Counted from the first letter of the stretch, positions 30,280 to 39,741 are shown. The stretch: DNA of 64,000 nucleotides from Pseudomonas sp. Gutcm_11s (GCF_028649395.1 NZ_JAQSUW010000012.1:1-64000), one strand, 5' to 3'. A program made the numbers and translations. Notes: generated from the sequence alone by a model not told the origin.

Positions 30280-33180
30280 ATGAGTTTGCCCGTACTGGCT
30301 GCCCTTCCTGATGACCTGCAATCCCTTGCCGAACGTGCTCGGCCGCTGCTGCCGGCAGGCTGGCAGCAGTCCCGCGACGAGGCGCTGAGCAGGCTCTGCG
30401 CGCTCAGCGACTTCGTCCATGAGCAGGCCATGCGCGACCCGGAGCTGTTGCCGGCTCTGGGTGACAGTGGCGAGCTGGAACGGCGCTTCGCCGCCGGCGA
30501 ACTGCGCGGCCAGCTGATGGAGCTGCTGCAGGACTGCGCCGACGAGGACGAACTGGGTCGACGCCTGCGGCGCTTCCGCAATCGCCAGCAGGTGCGCATC
30601 ATCTGGCGCGACCTGACCCGCCAGGCCGATCTGGCCGAGACCTGCCGCGACCTCTCCGACCTGGCCGATGCCTGCATCGACGGCGCCTATCAATGGCTCT
30701 ACCCGCGCCACTGCACGCAGTTCGGCACGCCGATCGGGCGCAACAGCGGCGAGGCGCAGCACCTGGTCATCCTCGGCATGGGCAAGCTCGGCGCCTTCGA
30801 GCTCAACCTGTCCTCGGACATCGACCTGATCTTCGGCTACCCGGAAGGCGGCGAGACCGAGGGCGTGAAGCGCGCGCTGGATAACCAGGAGTTCTTCACC
30901 CGCCTGGGTCAGCGCCTGATCAAGGCGCTGGACGCCATCACCGTCGAGGGCTTCGTGTTCCGCGTCGACATGCGCCTGAGGCCCTATGGCTCGGCCGGTG
31001 CGCTGGTGCTCAGCTTCAACGCGCTGGAGCAGTACTACCAGGACCAGGGCCGCGACTGGGAGCGCTACGCCATGATCAAGGCGCGCGTGGTCGGTGGCGA
31101 CCAGGCCGCCGGCAAGCAGCTGCTGGAGATGCTGCGGCCCTTCGTCTACCGGCGCTACCTGGACTTCTCCGCCATCGAGGCGCTGCGTGCGATGAAGCAG
31201 CTGATCCAGCAGGAGGTGCGGCGCAAGGGCATGACCGACAACGTCAAGCTCGGCTCCGGCGGTATCCGCGAGGTGGAGTTCATCGCCCAGGCCTTCCAGC
31301 TGATCCACGGCGGTCGCGACCTCAGCCTGCAGCAGCGGCCGCTGCTCAGGGTGCTCGACACCCTGGAGGGACAGGGTTACCTGCCGGCGCCGATCATCGC
31401 CGAGATGAAGGAAGGCTACGAATTCCTGCGCTACACCGAGCACGCCCTGCAGGCCATCGCCGACCGCCAGACGCAGATGCTGCCGGACAACGACACCGAC
31501 CGCGCGCGCGTCGCCTGCATCATGGGCTTCGCCGACTGGGCCGCCTTCCACGAGCGGCTGATGTACTGGCGCGGGCGCATCGAATGGCACTTCCGCCAGG
31601 TCATCGCCGACCCGGACGAGGAGGAGGGCGAGGTAGAGACCTGCATCGGCGGCGAATGGCTGCCGCTGTGGGAAGAAGCGCTGGACGAGGAGATGGCTGG
31701 CCGCCAGCTGGCCGAGGCCGGTTTCACCGAGCCGGCGGCGGCGTTCAAGCGCCTGATCGACCTGAAGAACGGCACCCAGGTGCGCACCATGCAGCGCCTG
31801 GGGCGCGAGCGCCTGGACGCCTTCGTGCCGCGCCTGATGGCCCAGGCCGTCGAGCACGACAACCCCGATCTGGTGCTGGAGCGGGTGCTGCCGCTGGTGG
31901 AGGCGGTGGCGCGGCGCTCGGCCTATCTGGTGCTGCTCACCGAGAACCCCGGCGCCCTGCAGCGGCTGCTCACCCTGTGTGCGGCTAGCCCGTGGATTGC
32001 CGAGCAGATCACCCGCTTCCCGCTGCTGCTCGACGAGCTGCTCAACGAGGGCCGCCTGTTCAGCCCGCCGCTGGCGCCGGAGCTGGCCGCCGAACTGCGC
32101 GAGCGCCTGACGCGGATTCCCGAGGACGACCTGGAGCAGCAGATGGAGGCCCTGCGCCACTTCAAGCTGGCCCATGGCCTGCGCGTGGCTGCCTCGGAGA
32201 TCGCCGGCACCCTGCCGCTGATGAAGGTGTCCGACTACCTGACCTGGCTGGCCGAGGCCATTCTCGACCAGGTGCTGGCCCTGTCCTGGCGCCAGACCGT
32301 GGCCAAGTACGGCAACCCACGGCGCGCCGACGGCAGCCTGTGCGATCCGGACTTCATCATCGTTGGCTACGGCAAGGTCGGCGGCCTGGAGTTCGGCCAT
32401 GGCTCGGACCTGGACCTGGTGTTCATCCACGATGGCGACTCGCAGGGCGAGACCGACGGCGCCAAGCCCATCGACGGCGCGCAGTTCTTCGCCCGCCTGG
32501 GCCAGCGCATCATCCATCTGCTGACCACCCAGACCACCTCCGGCCAGCTCTACGAGGTGGACATGCGCCTGAGGCCCTCGGGGGCGGCCGGCTTGCTGGT
32601 CAGTTCGCTGTCCGCCTTCCAGCGCTACCAGGAGAGCGAGGCCTGGACCTGGGAGCACCAGGCGCTGGTGCGCGCCCGTGTGCTGGTCGGCTGCTCGCGG
32701 GTCGCGGCGGCCTTCGAGCAGGTGCGTGCGCAAGTGCTCGGCCGCGAGCGCGACCTGCCCAAGCTGCAGGCCGAAGTCAGCGAGATGCGCGCCAAGATGC
32801 GCGACAATCTGGGCAGTAAGGAAACCGCCGCCGGCACTGCGGAAAATGCCTTCGAGGCCGCGACTTCCTTCGATCTGAAGCAGGATGCCGGTGGTATCGT
32901 CGATATCGAATTTATGGTGCAATACGCGGCCCTGGCGTGGTCGCGGCAGCATCCCGAGCTGCATCGCTACACCGACAACATCCGCATTCTCGACGGCCTG
33001 CGTGACGTGGGATTGATGCCCGCCGCCGACGTCGAACTGCTGCAGGAGGCCTACAAGGCCTATCGCTCCGCCGCCCACCGGCAGGCGTTGCAGAAACAAC
33101 CGGGCAAGGTCGCTGGCGACCAGTTCACCGCCGAGCGACGCAGCGTGATGCGCCTGTGGCGCGAGCTGGGTCTGAGCTGA
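30280..33180 (+). CDS. glnE: Bifunctional glutamine synthetase adenylyltransferase / adenylyl-removing enzyme
   Basis: GlnE adds and removes AMP on glutamine synthetase in response to PII and glutamine, controlling nitrogen assimilation. The 966 residues contain two nucleotidyltransferase domains. The N-terminal deadenylylating domain has GKLGAFELNLSSDIDL near residue 170. The C-terminal adenylylating domain has GYGKVGGLEFGHGSDLDL near residue 695. Each ends with a conserved RVDMRLRPYGSAG or EVDMRLRPSGAAG block. It corresponds to PA5014. It diverges from aceE. ilvE follows 37 bp downstream on the same strand and is probably co-transcribed. Confidence 0.97.
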   Translation: MSLPVLAALPDDLQSLAERARPLLPAGWQQSRDEALSRLCALSDFVHEQAMRDPELLPALGDSGELERRFAAGELRGQLMELLQDCADEDELGRRLRRFRNRQQVRIIWRDLTRQADLAETCRDLSDLADACIDGAYQWLYPRHCTQFGTPIGRNSGEAQHLVILGMGKLGAFELNLSSDIDLIFGYPEGGETEGVKRALDNQEFFTRLGQRLIKALDAITVEGFVFRVDMRLRPYGSAGALVLSFNALEQYYQDQGRDWERYAMIKARVVGGDQAAGKQLLEMLRPFVYRRYLDFSAIEALRAMKQLIQQEVRRKGMTDNVKLGSGGIREVEFIAQAFQLIHGGRDLSLQQRPLLRVLDTLEGQGYLPAPIIAEMKEGYEFLRYTEHALQAIADRQTQMLPDNDTDRARVACIMGFADWAAFHERLMYWRGRIEWHFRQVIADPDEEEGEVETCIGGEWLPLWEEALDEEMAGRQLAEAGFTEPAAAFKRLIDLKNGTQVRTMQRLGRERLDAFVPRLMAQAVEHDNPDLVLERVLPLVEAVARRSAYLVLLTENPGALQRLLTLCAASPWIAEQITRFPLLLDELLNEGRLFSPPLAPELAAELRERLTRIPEDDLEQQMEALRHFKLAHGLRVAASEIAGTLPLMKVSDYLTWLAEAILDQVLALSWRQTVAKYGNPRRADGSLCDPDFIIVGYGKVGGLEFGHGSDLDLVFIHDGDSQGETDGAKPIDGAQFFARLGQRIIHLLTTQTTSGQLYEVDMRLRPSGAAGLLVSSLSAFQRYQESEAWTWEHQALVRARVLVGCSRVAAAFEQVRAQVLGRERDLPKLQAEVSEMRAKMRDNLGSKETAAGTAENAFEAATSFDLKQDAGGIVDIEFMVQYAALAWSRQHPELHRYTDNIRILDGLRDVGLMPAADVELLQEAYKAYRSAAHRQALQKQPGKVAGDQFTAERRSVMRLWRELGLS

Positions 33181-33217
33181 CCTGCCCCCAACCGAAGAAG
33201 ACTGAGGAGTGGCAAAG

Positions 33218-34141
33218 ATGTCGATGTCCGACCGCGATGGCGTGATCTGGTATGACGGCGAACTGGTGCAGTGGCGCGACGCTACCACCCACGTGCTGAC
33301 CCACACCCTGCATTACGGCATGGGCGTGTTCGAGGGCGTGCGCGCCTACAACACTCCGGACGGCACCGCGATCTTCCGCCTGCAGGCGCACACCGATCGC
33401 CTGTTCGACTCGGCGCACATCTTCAACATGCAGATCCCCTTCTCCAAGGAAGAGATCAACGAAGCGCAGCGCGCCGCGGTGCGTGAGAACGGCCTGGAAA
33501 GCGCCTACCTGCGTCCGATGGTGTTCTTCGGCAGCGAAGGCATGGGCCTGCGCGCCACCGGCCTGAAAGTGCACGTGATCGTCGCCGCCTGGAACTGGGG
33601 CGCCTACATGGGCGAAGAAGCCCTGAAGACCGGGATCAAGGTGCGCACCAGCTCCTTCACCCGCCACCACGTCAACATCTCCATGACCCGCGCCAAGGCC
33701 AACGGCAACTACATCAACTCGATGCTGGCCCTGCAGGAAGCCATCTCCGGCGGCGCCGACGAGGCCCTGCTGCTGGACCCGGAAGGCTACGTGGCCGAGG
33801 GTTCGGGCGAGAACATCTTCCTGGTCAAGGACGGCGTGGTGTACACCCCGGAAGTGACCTCCTGCCTCAACGGCATCACCCGTAGCACCATCCTGACCCT
33901 GGCTGAAGAGCACGGCATCAAGGTGGTGGAGAAGCGCATCACCCGCGACGAGGTGTATATCTGCGACGAGGCCTTCTTCACCGGCACCGCCGCCGAAGTG
34001 ACGCCGATCCGCGAGGTGGACGGCCGTCAGATCGGCATCGGCCGCCGCGGCCCGGTCACCGAGAAGCTGCAAAAGGCCTACTTCGACCTGGTCACCGGCA
34101 AGACCAGCGCCCACGGCGAGTGGCGCACCCTGGTCAAGTGA
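33218..34141 (+). CDS. ilvE: Branched-chain-amino-acid aminotransferase
   Basis: A PLP enzyme that makes and degrades Val, Leu and Ile by transamination with glutamate. The 307 residues are a class IV (fold type IV) aminotransferase. The PLP Lys is near residue 160 in NISMTRAKANGNYINSM, with the downstream EGYVAEGSGENIFLVKDGV and FFTGTAAEVTPI blocks. I took the ATG giving MSMSDRDGVIWYDGEL, the same N-terminus as P. aeruginosa IlvE (PA5013), 8-10 bases after TGAGGAG. A GTG nine bases upstream overlaps that Shine-Dalgarno and is rejected. Confidence 0.96.
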   Translation: MSMSDRDGVIWYDGELVQWRDATTHVLTHTLHYGMGVFEGVRAYNTPDGTAIFRLQAHTDRLFDSAHIFNMQIPFSKEEINEAQRAAVRENGLESAYLRPMVFFGSEGMGLRATGLKVHVIVAAWNWGAYMGEEALKTGIKVRTSSFTRHHVNISMTRAKANGNYINSMLALQEAISGGADEALLLDPEGYVAEGSGENIFLVKDGVVYTPEVTSCLNGITRSTILTLAEEHGIKVVEKRITRDEVYICDEAFFTGTAAEVTPIREVDGRQIGIGRRGPVTEKLQKAYFDLVTGKTSAHGEWRTLVK

Positions 34142-34157
34142 GACCGATTGAAAAAGC

Positions 34158-34226
34158 GTGACTGCGCCCCAATCTGCTAGTCACGAATCGGCCATCATGC
34201 TGAGGCATGTTCGCTCTGATGGCCGA
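34158..34226 (+). other. Structured leader: nested inverted repeats upstream of waaF
   Basis: GTGACT (34158-34163) pairs with AGTCAC (34179-34184). TCGGCCATCA (34188-34197) pairs perfectly with TGATGGCCGA (34217-34226) over a 19-nt loop. These lie in the 151 bp between ilvE and waaF and could form a 5' leader structure, an attenuator or protein-binding sites. A TATAAA box (34236-34241) follows, so they may instead lie upstream of a waaF promoter. Confidence 0.45.
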
Positions 34227-34253
34227 GTGAACGACTATAAATAGGCGGTGACT

Positions 34254-34273
34254 GGGGAGGCGAGAGCCTCCCC
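34254..34273 (+). other. GNRA-capped hairpin just before the waaF ribosome-binding site
   Basis: GGGGAGGC-GAGA-GCCTCCCC is a perfect 8-bp stem with a GAGA tetraloop. It ends 10 nt before the waaF Shine-Dalgarno. No T-run follows, so a role in mRNA stability or translation control of the core operon is as likely as termination of ilvE. Confidence 0.55.
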
Positions 34274-34292
34274 GCTCATTTCCGGAGCCCTG

Positions 34293-35330
34293 ATGAGAAT
34301 ACTGATCGTAGGTCCCAGCTGGGTCGGTGACATGGTGATGGCGCAGACCCTGTTCGTCTGCCTCAAGCAGCGCCATCCCGGCTGTGAGATCGATGTGCTG
34401 GCGCCCGAGTGGAGCCGGCCGATCCTCGAACGCATGCCCGAGGTGCGCGCGGCGCTGAGCTTCCCGCTCGGCCACGGCGTGCTGGACATCGCTACCCGCC
34501 GGCGCATCGGCAAGTCCCTGGCCGGCCAGTACGACCAGGCGATTCTGCTGCCAAACTCGCTCAAGTCCGCCCTGGTGCCGTTCTTCGCCGGCATCCCCAA
34601 GCGCACCGGCTGGAAGGGCGAGATGCGCTACGGCCTGCTCAACGACATCCGCAAGCTGGATAAAGAACGTCTGCCGCTGATGATCGAGCGCTTCATGGCG
34701 CTCGCCTATGAAGCGGATGCCGAGATTCCCAAGCCCTACCCGCAGCCGCGCCTGCAGATCGACGAGGCCAGCCGCGCCGCGGCCCTGGCCAAATTCGGCC
34801 TGAGCCTGGACCGCCCGGTGCTGGCTCTGTGCCCCGGTGCCGAGTTCGGCGAGGCCAAGCGCTGGCCGGTCGAGCACTACGCCAAGGTCGCCGAGATCAA
34901 GATCCGCGCCGGCTGGCAGGTGTGGATGTTCGGCTCGAAGAATGATCATCCCGGCTGCGAGGCGATCCGTGCCCGCCTGATCCCGGGCCTGCGCGAGGAA
35001 AGCGTCAACCTGGCCGGTGAGACCAGCCTGGCCGAGGCCATCGACCTGATGTCCGCCGCCGGCGCCGTGGTCTCCAACGACTCCGGCCTGATGCACGTGG
35101 CCGCCGCGCTCAATCGCCCGCTGGTGGCGGTGTACGGCTCCACCTCGCCACAGTTCACCCCGCCGCTGGCCGACCAGGTGGAGATCGTCCGCCTGGGCCT
35201 GGACTGCAGCCCCTGCTTCGATCGCACCTGCCGCTTCGGTCACTACAACTGCCTGCGCCAGCTCAAGCCGCGCCCGGTGATCGAGGCGCTGGATCGCCTG
35301 GTGGCCGACCCGGTCGAGGTCGCCGGATGA
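34293..35330 (+). CDS. waaF: ADP-heptose:LPS heptosyltransferase II
   Basis: WaaF adds the second L-glycero-D-manno-heptose of the LPS inner core from ADP-heptose, at the cytoplasmic face of the inner membrane. The 345 residues are a GT9 enzyme with MRILIVGPSWVGDMVMAQTL at the start and the nucleotide-sugar region GAEFGEAKRWPVEHYAKV and SNDSGLMHVAAALNRPLVAV. The ATG with GGAG five bases before it is preferred to an earlier in-frame ATG. It corresponds to PA5012 and opens the core operon. Its TGA overlaps the waaC ATG. Confidence 0.97.
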   Translation: MRILIVGPSWVGDMVMAQTLFVCLKQRHPGCEIDVLAPEWSRPILERMPEVRAALSFPLGHGVLDIATRRRIGKSLAGQYDQAILLPNSLKSALVPFFAGIPKRTGWKGEMRYGLLNDIRKLDKERLPLMIERFMALAYEADAEIPKPYPQPRLQIDEASRAAALAKFGLSLDRPVLALCPGAEFGEAKRWPVEHYAKVAEIKIRAGWQVWMFGSKNDHPGCEAIRARLIPGLREESVNLAGETSLAEAIDLMSAAGAVVSNDSGLMHVAAALNRPLVAVYGSTSPQFTPPLADQVEIVRLGLDCSPCFDRTCRFGHYNCLRQLKPRPVIEALDRLVADPVEVAG

Positions 35331-36331
35331 GGGTCCTGCTGATCAAGACCTCGTCCCTCGGCGACGTGATCCACACCCTGCCGGCACTCACCGACGCGGC
35401 GCGCGCCATCCCCGGCATCCAGTTCGACTGGGTGGTGGAGGAGGGCTTCGCCGAGATTCCGGCCTGGCATCCGGCCGTGGCCCAGGTGATCCCGGTGGCG
35501 ATCCGCCGCTGGCGCAAACATCCGCTGCAGACCTGGAAGAGCGGCGAGTGGAAACGCTTCAAGCAGCGTCTGGGCGAGGTCGACTACGACCTGGTGCTCG
35601 ACGCGCAGGGCCTGCTCAAGAGTGCCTTCCTGACCCGCTACAGCAAGGCGCCGGTAGCCGGCCTGGATCGTGACTCGGCACGCGAGCCGATCGCCTGCCG
35701 CTTCTACGATCGGCTGTACGCCGTGGCCAAGAACCAGCACGCGCTGGAGCGCACCCGCCAGCTGTTCGCCCAGGCCCTGGGCTATGAACTGCCCGAGGGT
35801 ATGGGCGACTACGGCCTGGACCGCGGCGCCATGATGGACGCGGCCTCGCAGCCTTACCTGCTGTTCCTGCACGGCACCACCTGGGCCAGCAAGCACTGGC
35901 CGGAGGTCGACTGGCGTGCCCTGGCCGAGCGCATGGCCGGGCAGGGCTGGGCGATCCGCCTGCCTTGGGGCAACGAGAACGAACGCGCCCGCGCCGAACG
36001 CATCGTCGCTGGCATCGAGGGCGCCGCCGTACTGCCCAAGCTGAACCTGGCCGGTGTGGCCAAGGTGATCGCCGGTGCCACCGCCTGCGTCGCCGTGGAC
36101 ACCGGTCTCGGCCACCTGGCCGCGGCGCTCGACGTGCCGACCATCTCCCTCTACGGTCCGACCCTGCCAGGCAAGGTCGGCGCCTATGGCCGCGGTCAAC
36201 TGCATCTGTGTGCCAGCGGCCCGGATGCCGGCAAGGGTGATCGGCACAAGCCGTGCTTCGACGGCCTCGGCGCGCAGCGCGTGGGCGACGAGCTGAACGC
36301 CTTGCTGCTGGCGCAGCAGGAGGCGGTGTAA
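35327..36331 (+). CDS. waaC: ADP-heptose:LPS heptosyltransferase I
   Basis: WaaC adds the first heptose to Kdo2-lipid A. The 334 residues are a GT9 enzyme with MRVLLIKTSSLGDVIHTLPA, FDWVVEEGFAEIP and VAVDTGLGHLAAALDVPTIS, all diagnostic. It starts inside the waaF stop (ATGA overlap) and its TAA overlaps the waaG ATG, so translation is coupled along the operon. It corresponds to PA5011. Confidence 0.97.
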   Translation: MRVLLIKTSSLGDVIHTLPALTDAARAIPGIQFDWVVEEGFAEIPAWHPAVAQVIPVAIRRWRKHPLQTWKSGEWKRFKQRLGEVDYDLVLDAQGLLKSAFLTRYSKAPVAGLDRDSAREPIACRFYDRLYAVAKNQHALERTRQLFAQALGYELPEGMGDYGLDRGAMMDAASQPYLLFLHGTTWASKHWPEVDWRALAERMAGQGWAIRLPWGNENERARAERIVAGIEGAAVLPKLNLAGVAKVIAGATACVAVDTGLGHLAAALDVPTISLYGPTLPGKVGAYGRGQLHLCASGPDAGKGDRHKPCFDGLGAQRVGDELNALLLAQQEAV

Positions 36332-37452
36332 TGCAGCTGGCCTTCGTCCTCTACAAGTACTTCCCGTTCGGCGGCCTGCAGCGCGATTTCATGCGCATCG
36401 CCCTGGAGTGCCAGGCGCGCGGCCATGCCATCCGCGTCTACACACCGATCTGGGAGGGTGAAGTGCCCGCCGGCTTCGACGTGCGGGTGGCGCCGATCAA
36501 GGCGTTCTTCAACCACCATCGCAACGAGCGTTTCAGCGCCTGGCTGGCGGCGGATCTGGCGCGTGACCCGGTGGATCGCGTGGTCGGTTTCAACAAGATG
36601 CCGGGCCTCGACGTCTACTACGCCGCCGACGGCTGCTACGAAGACAAGGCGCAGACCCTGCGCGCGCCGATCTACAAGCGCTGGGGCCGCTACAAGCACT
36701 TCGCCGACTACGAGCGGGCGGTGTTCGCCCCCGAGTCGAAGACCGAGATCCTGATGATCTCCGAGGTGCAGCAGCCGCTGTTCATCAAGCATTACCAGAC
36801 CCCGGATGCGCGCTTCCATCTGCTGCCGCCGGGCATCGCCGCCGACCGCCGCGCGCCGGCCAATGCCGCCGAGATTCGTGCCGAGTTCCGCCGCGAGTTC
36901 AAGCTGGCCGACGACGACCTGCTGCTGGTGCAGATCGGCTCCGGCTTCAAGACCAAGGGGCTGGACCGCAGCCTCAAGGCGCTGGCCGCGCTGCCGCGCG
37001 AGCTGAAGAAGCGCACCCGCCTGATCGCCATCGGCCAGGACGATCCCAAGCCCTTCCTGTTGCAGGTCAAGGCGCTGGGGCTGAGCGACCAGGTGCAGAT
37101 TCTCAAGGGGCGCAGTGATATTCCGCGCTTCCTGCTCGGCGCCGACCTGCTGATCCACCCGGCCTACAACGAGAACACTGGCACCGTGTTGCTGGAGGCC
37201 GTGGTCTCCGGCCTGCCGGTGCTGGTCAGCGAGGTGTGCGGCTACGCCCACTACATCGCCGAAGCCGATGCCGGACGCGTGGTGCCTGCGCCGTTCGCGC
37301 AGGACGAGCTCAATCGCCTGCTGGCCGAGATGCTCAGCGATGGCGCGGCGCGGACGAAGTGGGGCGCCAATGGCCTGACCTTTGCCGATTCGGCTGACCT
37401 GTATTCCATGCCGCAGCACGCGGCCGATGTGATCCTGGCGGAGCGCGCATGA
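36331..37452 (+). CDS. waaG: LPS core UDP-glycosyltransferase WaaG-like (GT4)
   Basis: WaaG transfers the first outer-core hexose onto heptose II (in P. aeruginosa a GalN from UDP-GalNAc-type donors; substrate inferred from the homologue PA5010). The 373 residues are GT-B fold. The start is LAFVLYKYFPFGGLQRDFMR, and the donor site near the C-terminus is LIHPAYNENTGTVLLEAVVS with the EX7E motif. The start shares the A of the waaC TAA. The next gene starts within its TGA. Confidence 0.95.
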   Translation: MQLAFVLYKYFPFGGLQRDFMRIALECQARGHAIRVYTPIWEGEVPAGFDVRVAPIKAFFNHHRNERFSAWLAADLARDPVDRVVGFNKMPGLDVYYAADGCYEDKAQTLRAPIYKRWGRYKHFADYERAVFAPESKTEILMISEVQQPLFIKHYQTPDARFHLLPPGIAADRRAPANAAEIRAEFRREFKLADDDLLLVQIGSGFKTKGLDRSLKALAALPRELKKRTRLIAIGQDDPKPFLLQVKALGLSDQVQILKGRSDIPRFLLGADLLIHPAYNENTGTVLLEAVVSGLPVLVSEVCGYAHYIAEADAGRVVPAPFAQDELNRLLAEMLSDGAARTKWGANGLTFADSADLYSMPQHAADVILAERA

Positions 37453-38267
37453 AGCTGATCCTCGCCGAGCCGTTCCAGTCGCTGTGGGCCGGACGTGATG
37501 CCTTCGTGGCCGTGGAGGCCCTGCAGGGCCAGGTCTACCGCGAACTGGAGGCGCGCCGCACGCTGCGCACCGAGGTCGACGGCCGCGGCTATTTCGTCAA
37601 GATTCACCGCGGCGTGGGCTGGGGCGAGATCTTCAAGAACCTGCTCACCGCCAAGCGCCCGGTGCTCGGCGCCGGCCAGGAGTGGGCGGCGATCCAGCGC
37701 CTGACCGAGGCTGGCGTGCCGACCATGACCGCCGTGGCCTACGGCGAGCGTGGCAGCAACCCGGCGACGCAGCATTCCTTCATCGTCACCGAGGAGCTGG
37801 CGCCGACCACCGACCTGGAACAGTTGACCCTGAACTGGCTTCAGCAGCCGCCAGAGCCACGGCTCAAGCGCGCGCTGATCGCCGAAGTGGCGAAGATGAC
37901 CGGCAACATGCATCGCGCCGGGGTCAACCACCGCGACTGCTACATCTGCCACTTCCTGCTGCACACCGACAAGCCGGTGACGGCGGATGATCTGCGCCTG
38001 TCCATCATCGATCTGCACCGCGCCCAGGTGCGCGGCGCCACGCCGCTGCGCTGGCGCAACAAGGACCTGGCCGGTCTGTATTTCTCCGCGCTGAGCATCG
38101 GCCTGACCCGCCGCGACAAGCTGCGCTTCCTGCGTGGTTATTTCGCCGGCCAGCCGCTGCGGCAGATCCTGCGTGACGAGGCGCCGCTGTTGCGCTGGCT
38201 CGAGGGCAAGGCCGAGCGTCTGCTGGCGCGCTACGAGCGCAAGTACGCCAGAGGAGGCGAAGCGTGA
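37449..38267 (+). CDS. waaP: LPS heptose I kinase WaaP (RfaP)
   Basis: WaaP phosphorylates heptose I of the inner core, a step essential for outer-membrane integrity in Pseudomonas. The 272 residues are a small kinase fold: catalytic loop HRDCYICHFLLH with the HRD Asp, then LSIIDLHRAQVRG as the metal-binding segment. The N-terminal lobe has GRGYFVKIHRGVGWGEIFKN with the ATP-binding Lys. It corresponds to PA5009. It overlaps waaG by ATGA and wapP by GTGA. Confidence 0.96.
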   Translation: MKLILAEPFQSLWAGRDAFVAVEALQGQVYRELEARRTLRTEVDGRGYFVKIHRGVGWGEIFKNLLTAKRPVLGAGQEWAAIQRLTEAGVPTMTAVAYGERGSNPATQHSFIVTEELAPTTDLEQLTLNWLQQPPEPRLKRALIAEVAKMTGNMHRAGVNHRDCYICHFLLHTDKPVTADDLRLSIIDLHRAQVRGATPLRWRNKDLAGLYFSALSIGLTRRDKLRFLRGYFAGQPLRQILRDEAPLLRWLEGKAERLLARYERKYARGGEA

Positions 38268-39001
38268 GTCAATGGAAGCTCGCCGAGGGTCTGGACGCCG
38301 GAACCGCTGCACGCTTCGCCGACCTCGACCAGGTGTTCGCGCTGGAGGGTGACTGGATCACCGGCGACCCGCTGTCCGAGGTGCTGCGGGTGGAGCACGC
38401 CGGCGTGCGTTACTACGTCAAACGCTACTGGGGCGCCGGCAAGGGCCTGCGGCGCTGGCTCGGTCGGCCGCGGGTCAAGGCCGAGTGGCAGAACCTCAAG
38501 TACTTCGCCAAGTGGGGCATTCCCACCGCGGCCTTGGTGGGCTGGGGGCAGGAGCGTGAGCGCGGCGCCTTCAAACGTGGTGCGCTGATCACCCGTGAGC
38601 TGGAAGGCACCATGGACATGGCGGCCATTGCCCAGCAGAACGACCCGCGCCTGGCCGATGCGCACTGGGTGGACGGCGTCAGCCGCCAACTGGCCAGAGC
38701 GACTCGGGAGTTGCACGACCACCACTTCGCCCACAACGACCTGAAGTGGCGCAACCTGCTGGTCAACCCGGCCGGCGAGCTGTTCTTCATCGACTGTCCG
38801 ACTGGCGCCTTCTGGTGGGGACCCTTCCTGCGTTACCGCATCGTCAAGGACCTGGCCTGCCTGGACAAGGTCGCCAGCAAGGTGCTGTCGCGCAGCCAGC
38901 GCCTGCGTTTCTACCTGCAGTACCGCGGGCGGACGCGGCTGAACGCCAGCGACAAGCGGCGTGTTCGTCAGATAGTGAAATTCTTCGAGGGCAGGGAATG
39001 A
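38264..39001 (+). CDS. wapP: LPS core kinase-like protein WapP
   Basis: A 245-residue Lps-kinase family protein (PA5008-like), thought to phosphorylate core heptose. The N-lobe has VRYYVKRYWGAGKG with the ATP Lys. The catalytic loop is HFAHNDLKWRNLLVN with the expected H-x-D-x4-N, and FFIDCPTGAF is in the metal-binding position. The start is GTG (MSQWKLAEG), overlapping the waaP TGA, with GAGGAGG six bases upstream. All canonical catalytic residues are in place, so activity is expected; the exact phosphorylation site is inferred from P. aeruginosa work. Confidence 0.92.
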   Translation: MSQWKLAEGLDAGTAARFADLDQVFALEGDWITGDPLSEVLRVEHAGVRYYVKRYWGAGKGLRRWLGRPRVKAEWQNLKYFAKWGIPTAALVGWGQERERGAFKRGALITRELEGTMDMAAIAQQNDPRLADAHWVDGVSRQLARATRELHDHHFAHNDLKWRNLLVNPAGELFFIDCPTGAFWWGPFLRYRIVKDLACLDKVASKVLSRSQRLRFYLQYRGRTRLNASDKRRVRQIVKFFEGRE

Positions 39002-39741
39002 GCGACTTCATCGCCGCCGAGGATCGCGAGATTCTCGAACGCCACGGACTGGCCGATTTCGACGCGCTGTGGGCGCTCAAGCTTGAGGCGGTGGACGAAC
39101 CGAACACCGAGCGCGGCGGCTGGAGCAGCGTTTACCGCCTGGACCTGGGCGAGGCGGCTTACTACCTCAAGCGGCAGAGCAATCACCTGACTCGCAGCCT
39201 GCTGCGCCCGCTGGGCGAACCGACCTTCGCCCGCGAGTTTCGCAATATCCAGCGCTACAGCGGCCTGGGCATTCCCGCGCTGCAGGCCGCCTTCTTCGCC
39301 GAGCGCAAGCTGCCGGGCGAGCGCCGCGCCGTGCTGCTCACCCGCGCCCTGGATGGCTGGAAGGAGTTGGATCAGTGGCTGCCGGACTGGGCGCAGCTGG
39401 AACCGGCGCAACGCAGCGCCATCCTGCGCGCCTGTGGCGAGCTGGCGCGCCACCTGCACGCTGCCGGGCAGGTGCATGGCTGCTTCTATCCCAAACACAT
39501 CTTCCTGCGCGTGGCAGGCGATGGCTTCGAAGCTCAGCTGATAGATCTGGAGAAGACTCGTCCGCTGCTGCTGGGCGAGCGTGACCGGATCAAGGACCTG
39601 GAGCCCCTGGTGCGCCGCGCCAACATGTGGAGCGAGGCCGACGTGCAGCAGTTGCTGGCTGCGTACCTGGGCGCCGCTGGTGACGTCGGGCGCTGGAGCC
39701 AGCGCCTGGGCGCGCGGCGGCGTAACAAGGAGGCGCGCTGA
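38998..39741 (+). CDS. wapQ: LPS core kinase-like protein WapQ (catalytic Asp replaced)
   Basis: A 247-residue member of the Lps-kinase/InaA family, equivalent by position to PA5007. The N-lobe Lys is in EAAYYLKRQSNHLT. The catalytic-loop region reads VHGCFYPKHIFLRV, where the usual Asp of H-x-D is Cys and the later Asn is His, although AQLIDLEKTRP (metal-binding segment) remains. It may therefore be a pseudokinase or use another geometry. The ATG overlaps the wapP TGA, and GAGGGCAGGGA precedes it. Confidence 0.88.
   Translation: MSDFIAAEDREILERHGLADFDALWALKLEAVDEPNTERGGWSSVYRLDLGEAAYYLKRQSNHLTRSLLRPLGEPTFAREFRNIQRYSGLGIPALQAAFFAERKLPGERRAVLLTRALDGWKELDQWLPDWAQLEPAQRSAILRACGELARHLHAAGQVHGCFYPKHIFLRVAGDGFEAQLIDLEKTRPLLLGERDRIKDLEPLVRRANMWSEADVQQLLAAYLGAAGDVGRWSQRLGARRRNKEAR

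Noticed and set aside
33209..33217. GTG as the start of ilvE
   Set aside because: It lies within or directly against the Shine-Dalgarno; the ATG nine bases later gives the exact family N-terminus.
30247..33306. A 1019-codon minus-strand open frame opposite glnE
   Set aside because: It is fully antisense to the well-supported glnE, is low-complexity, and is explained by GC-biased codon use in glnE.
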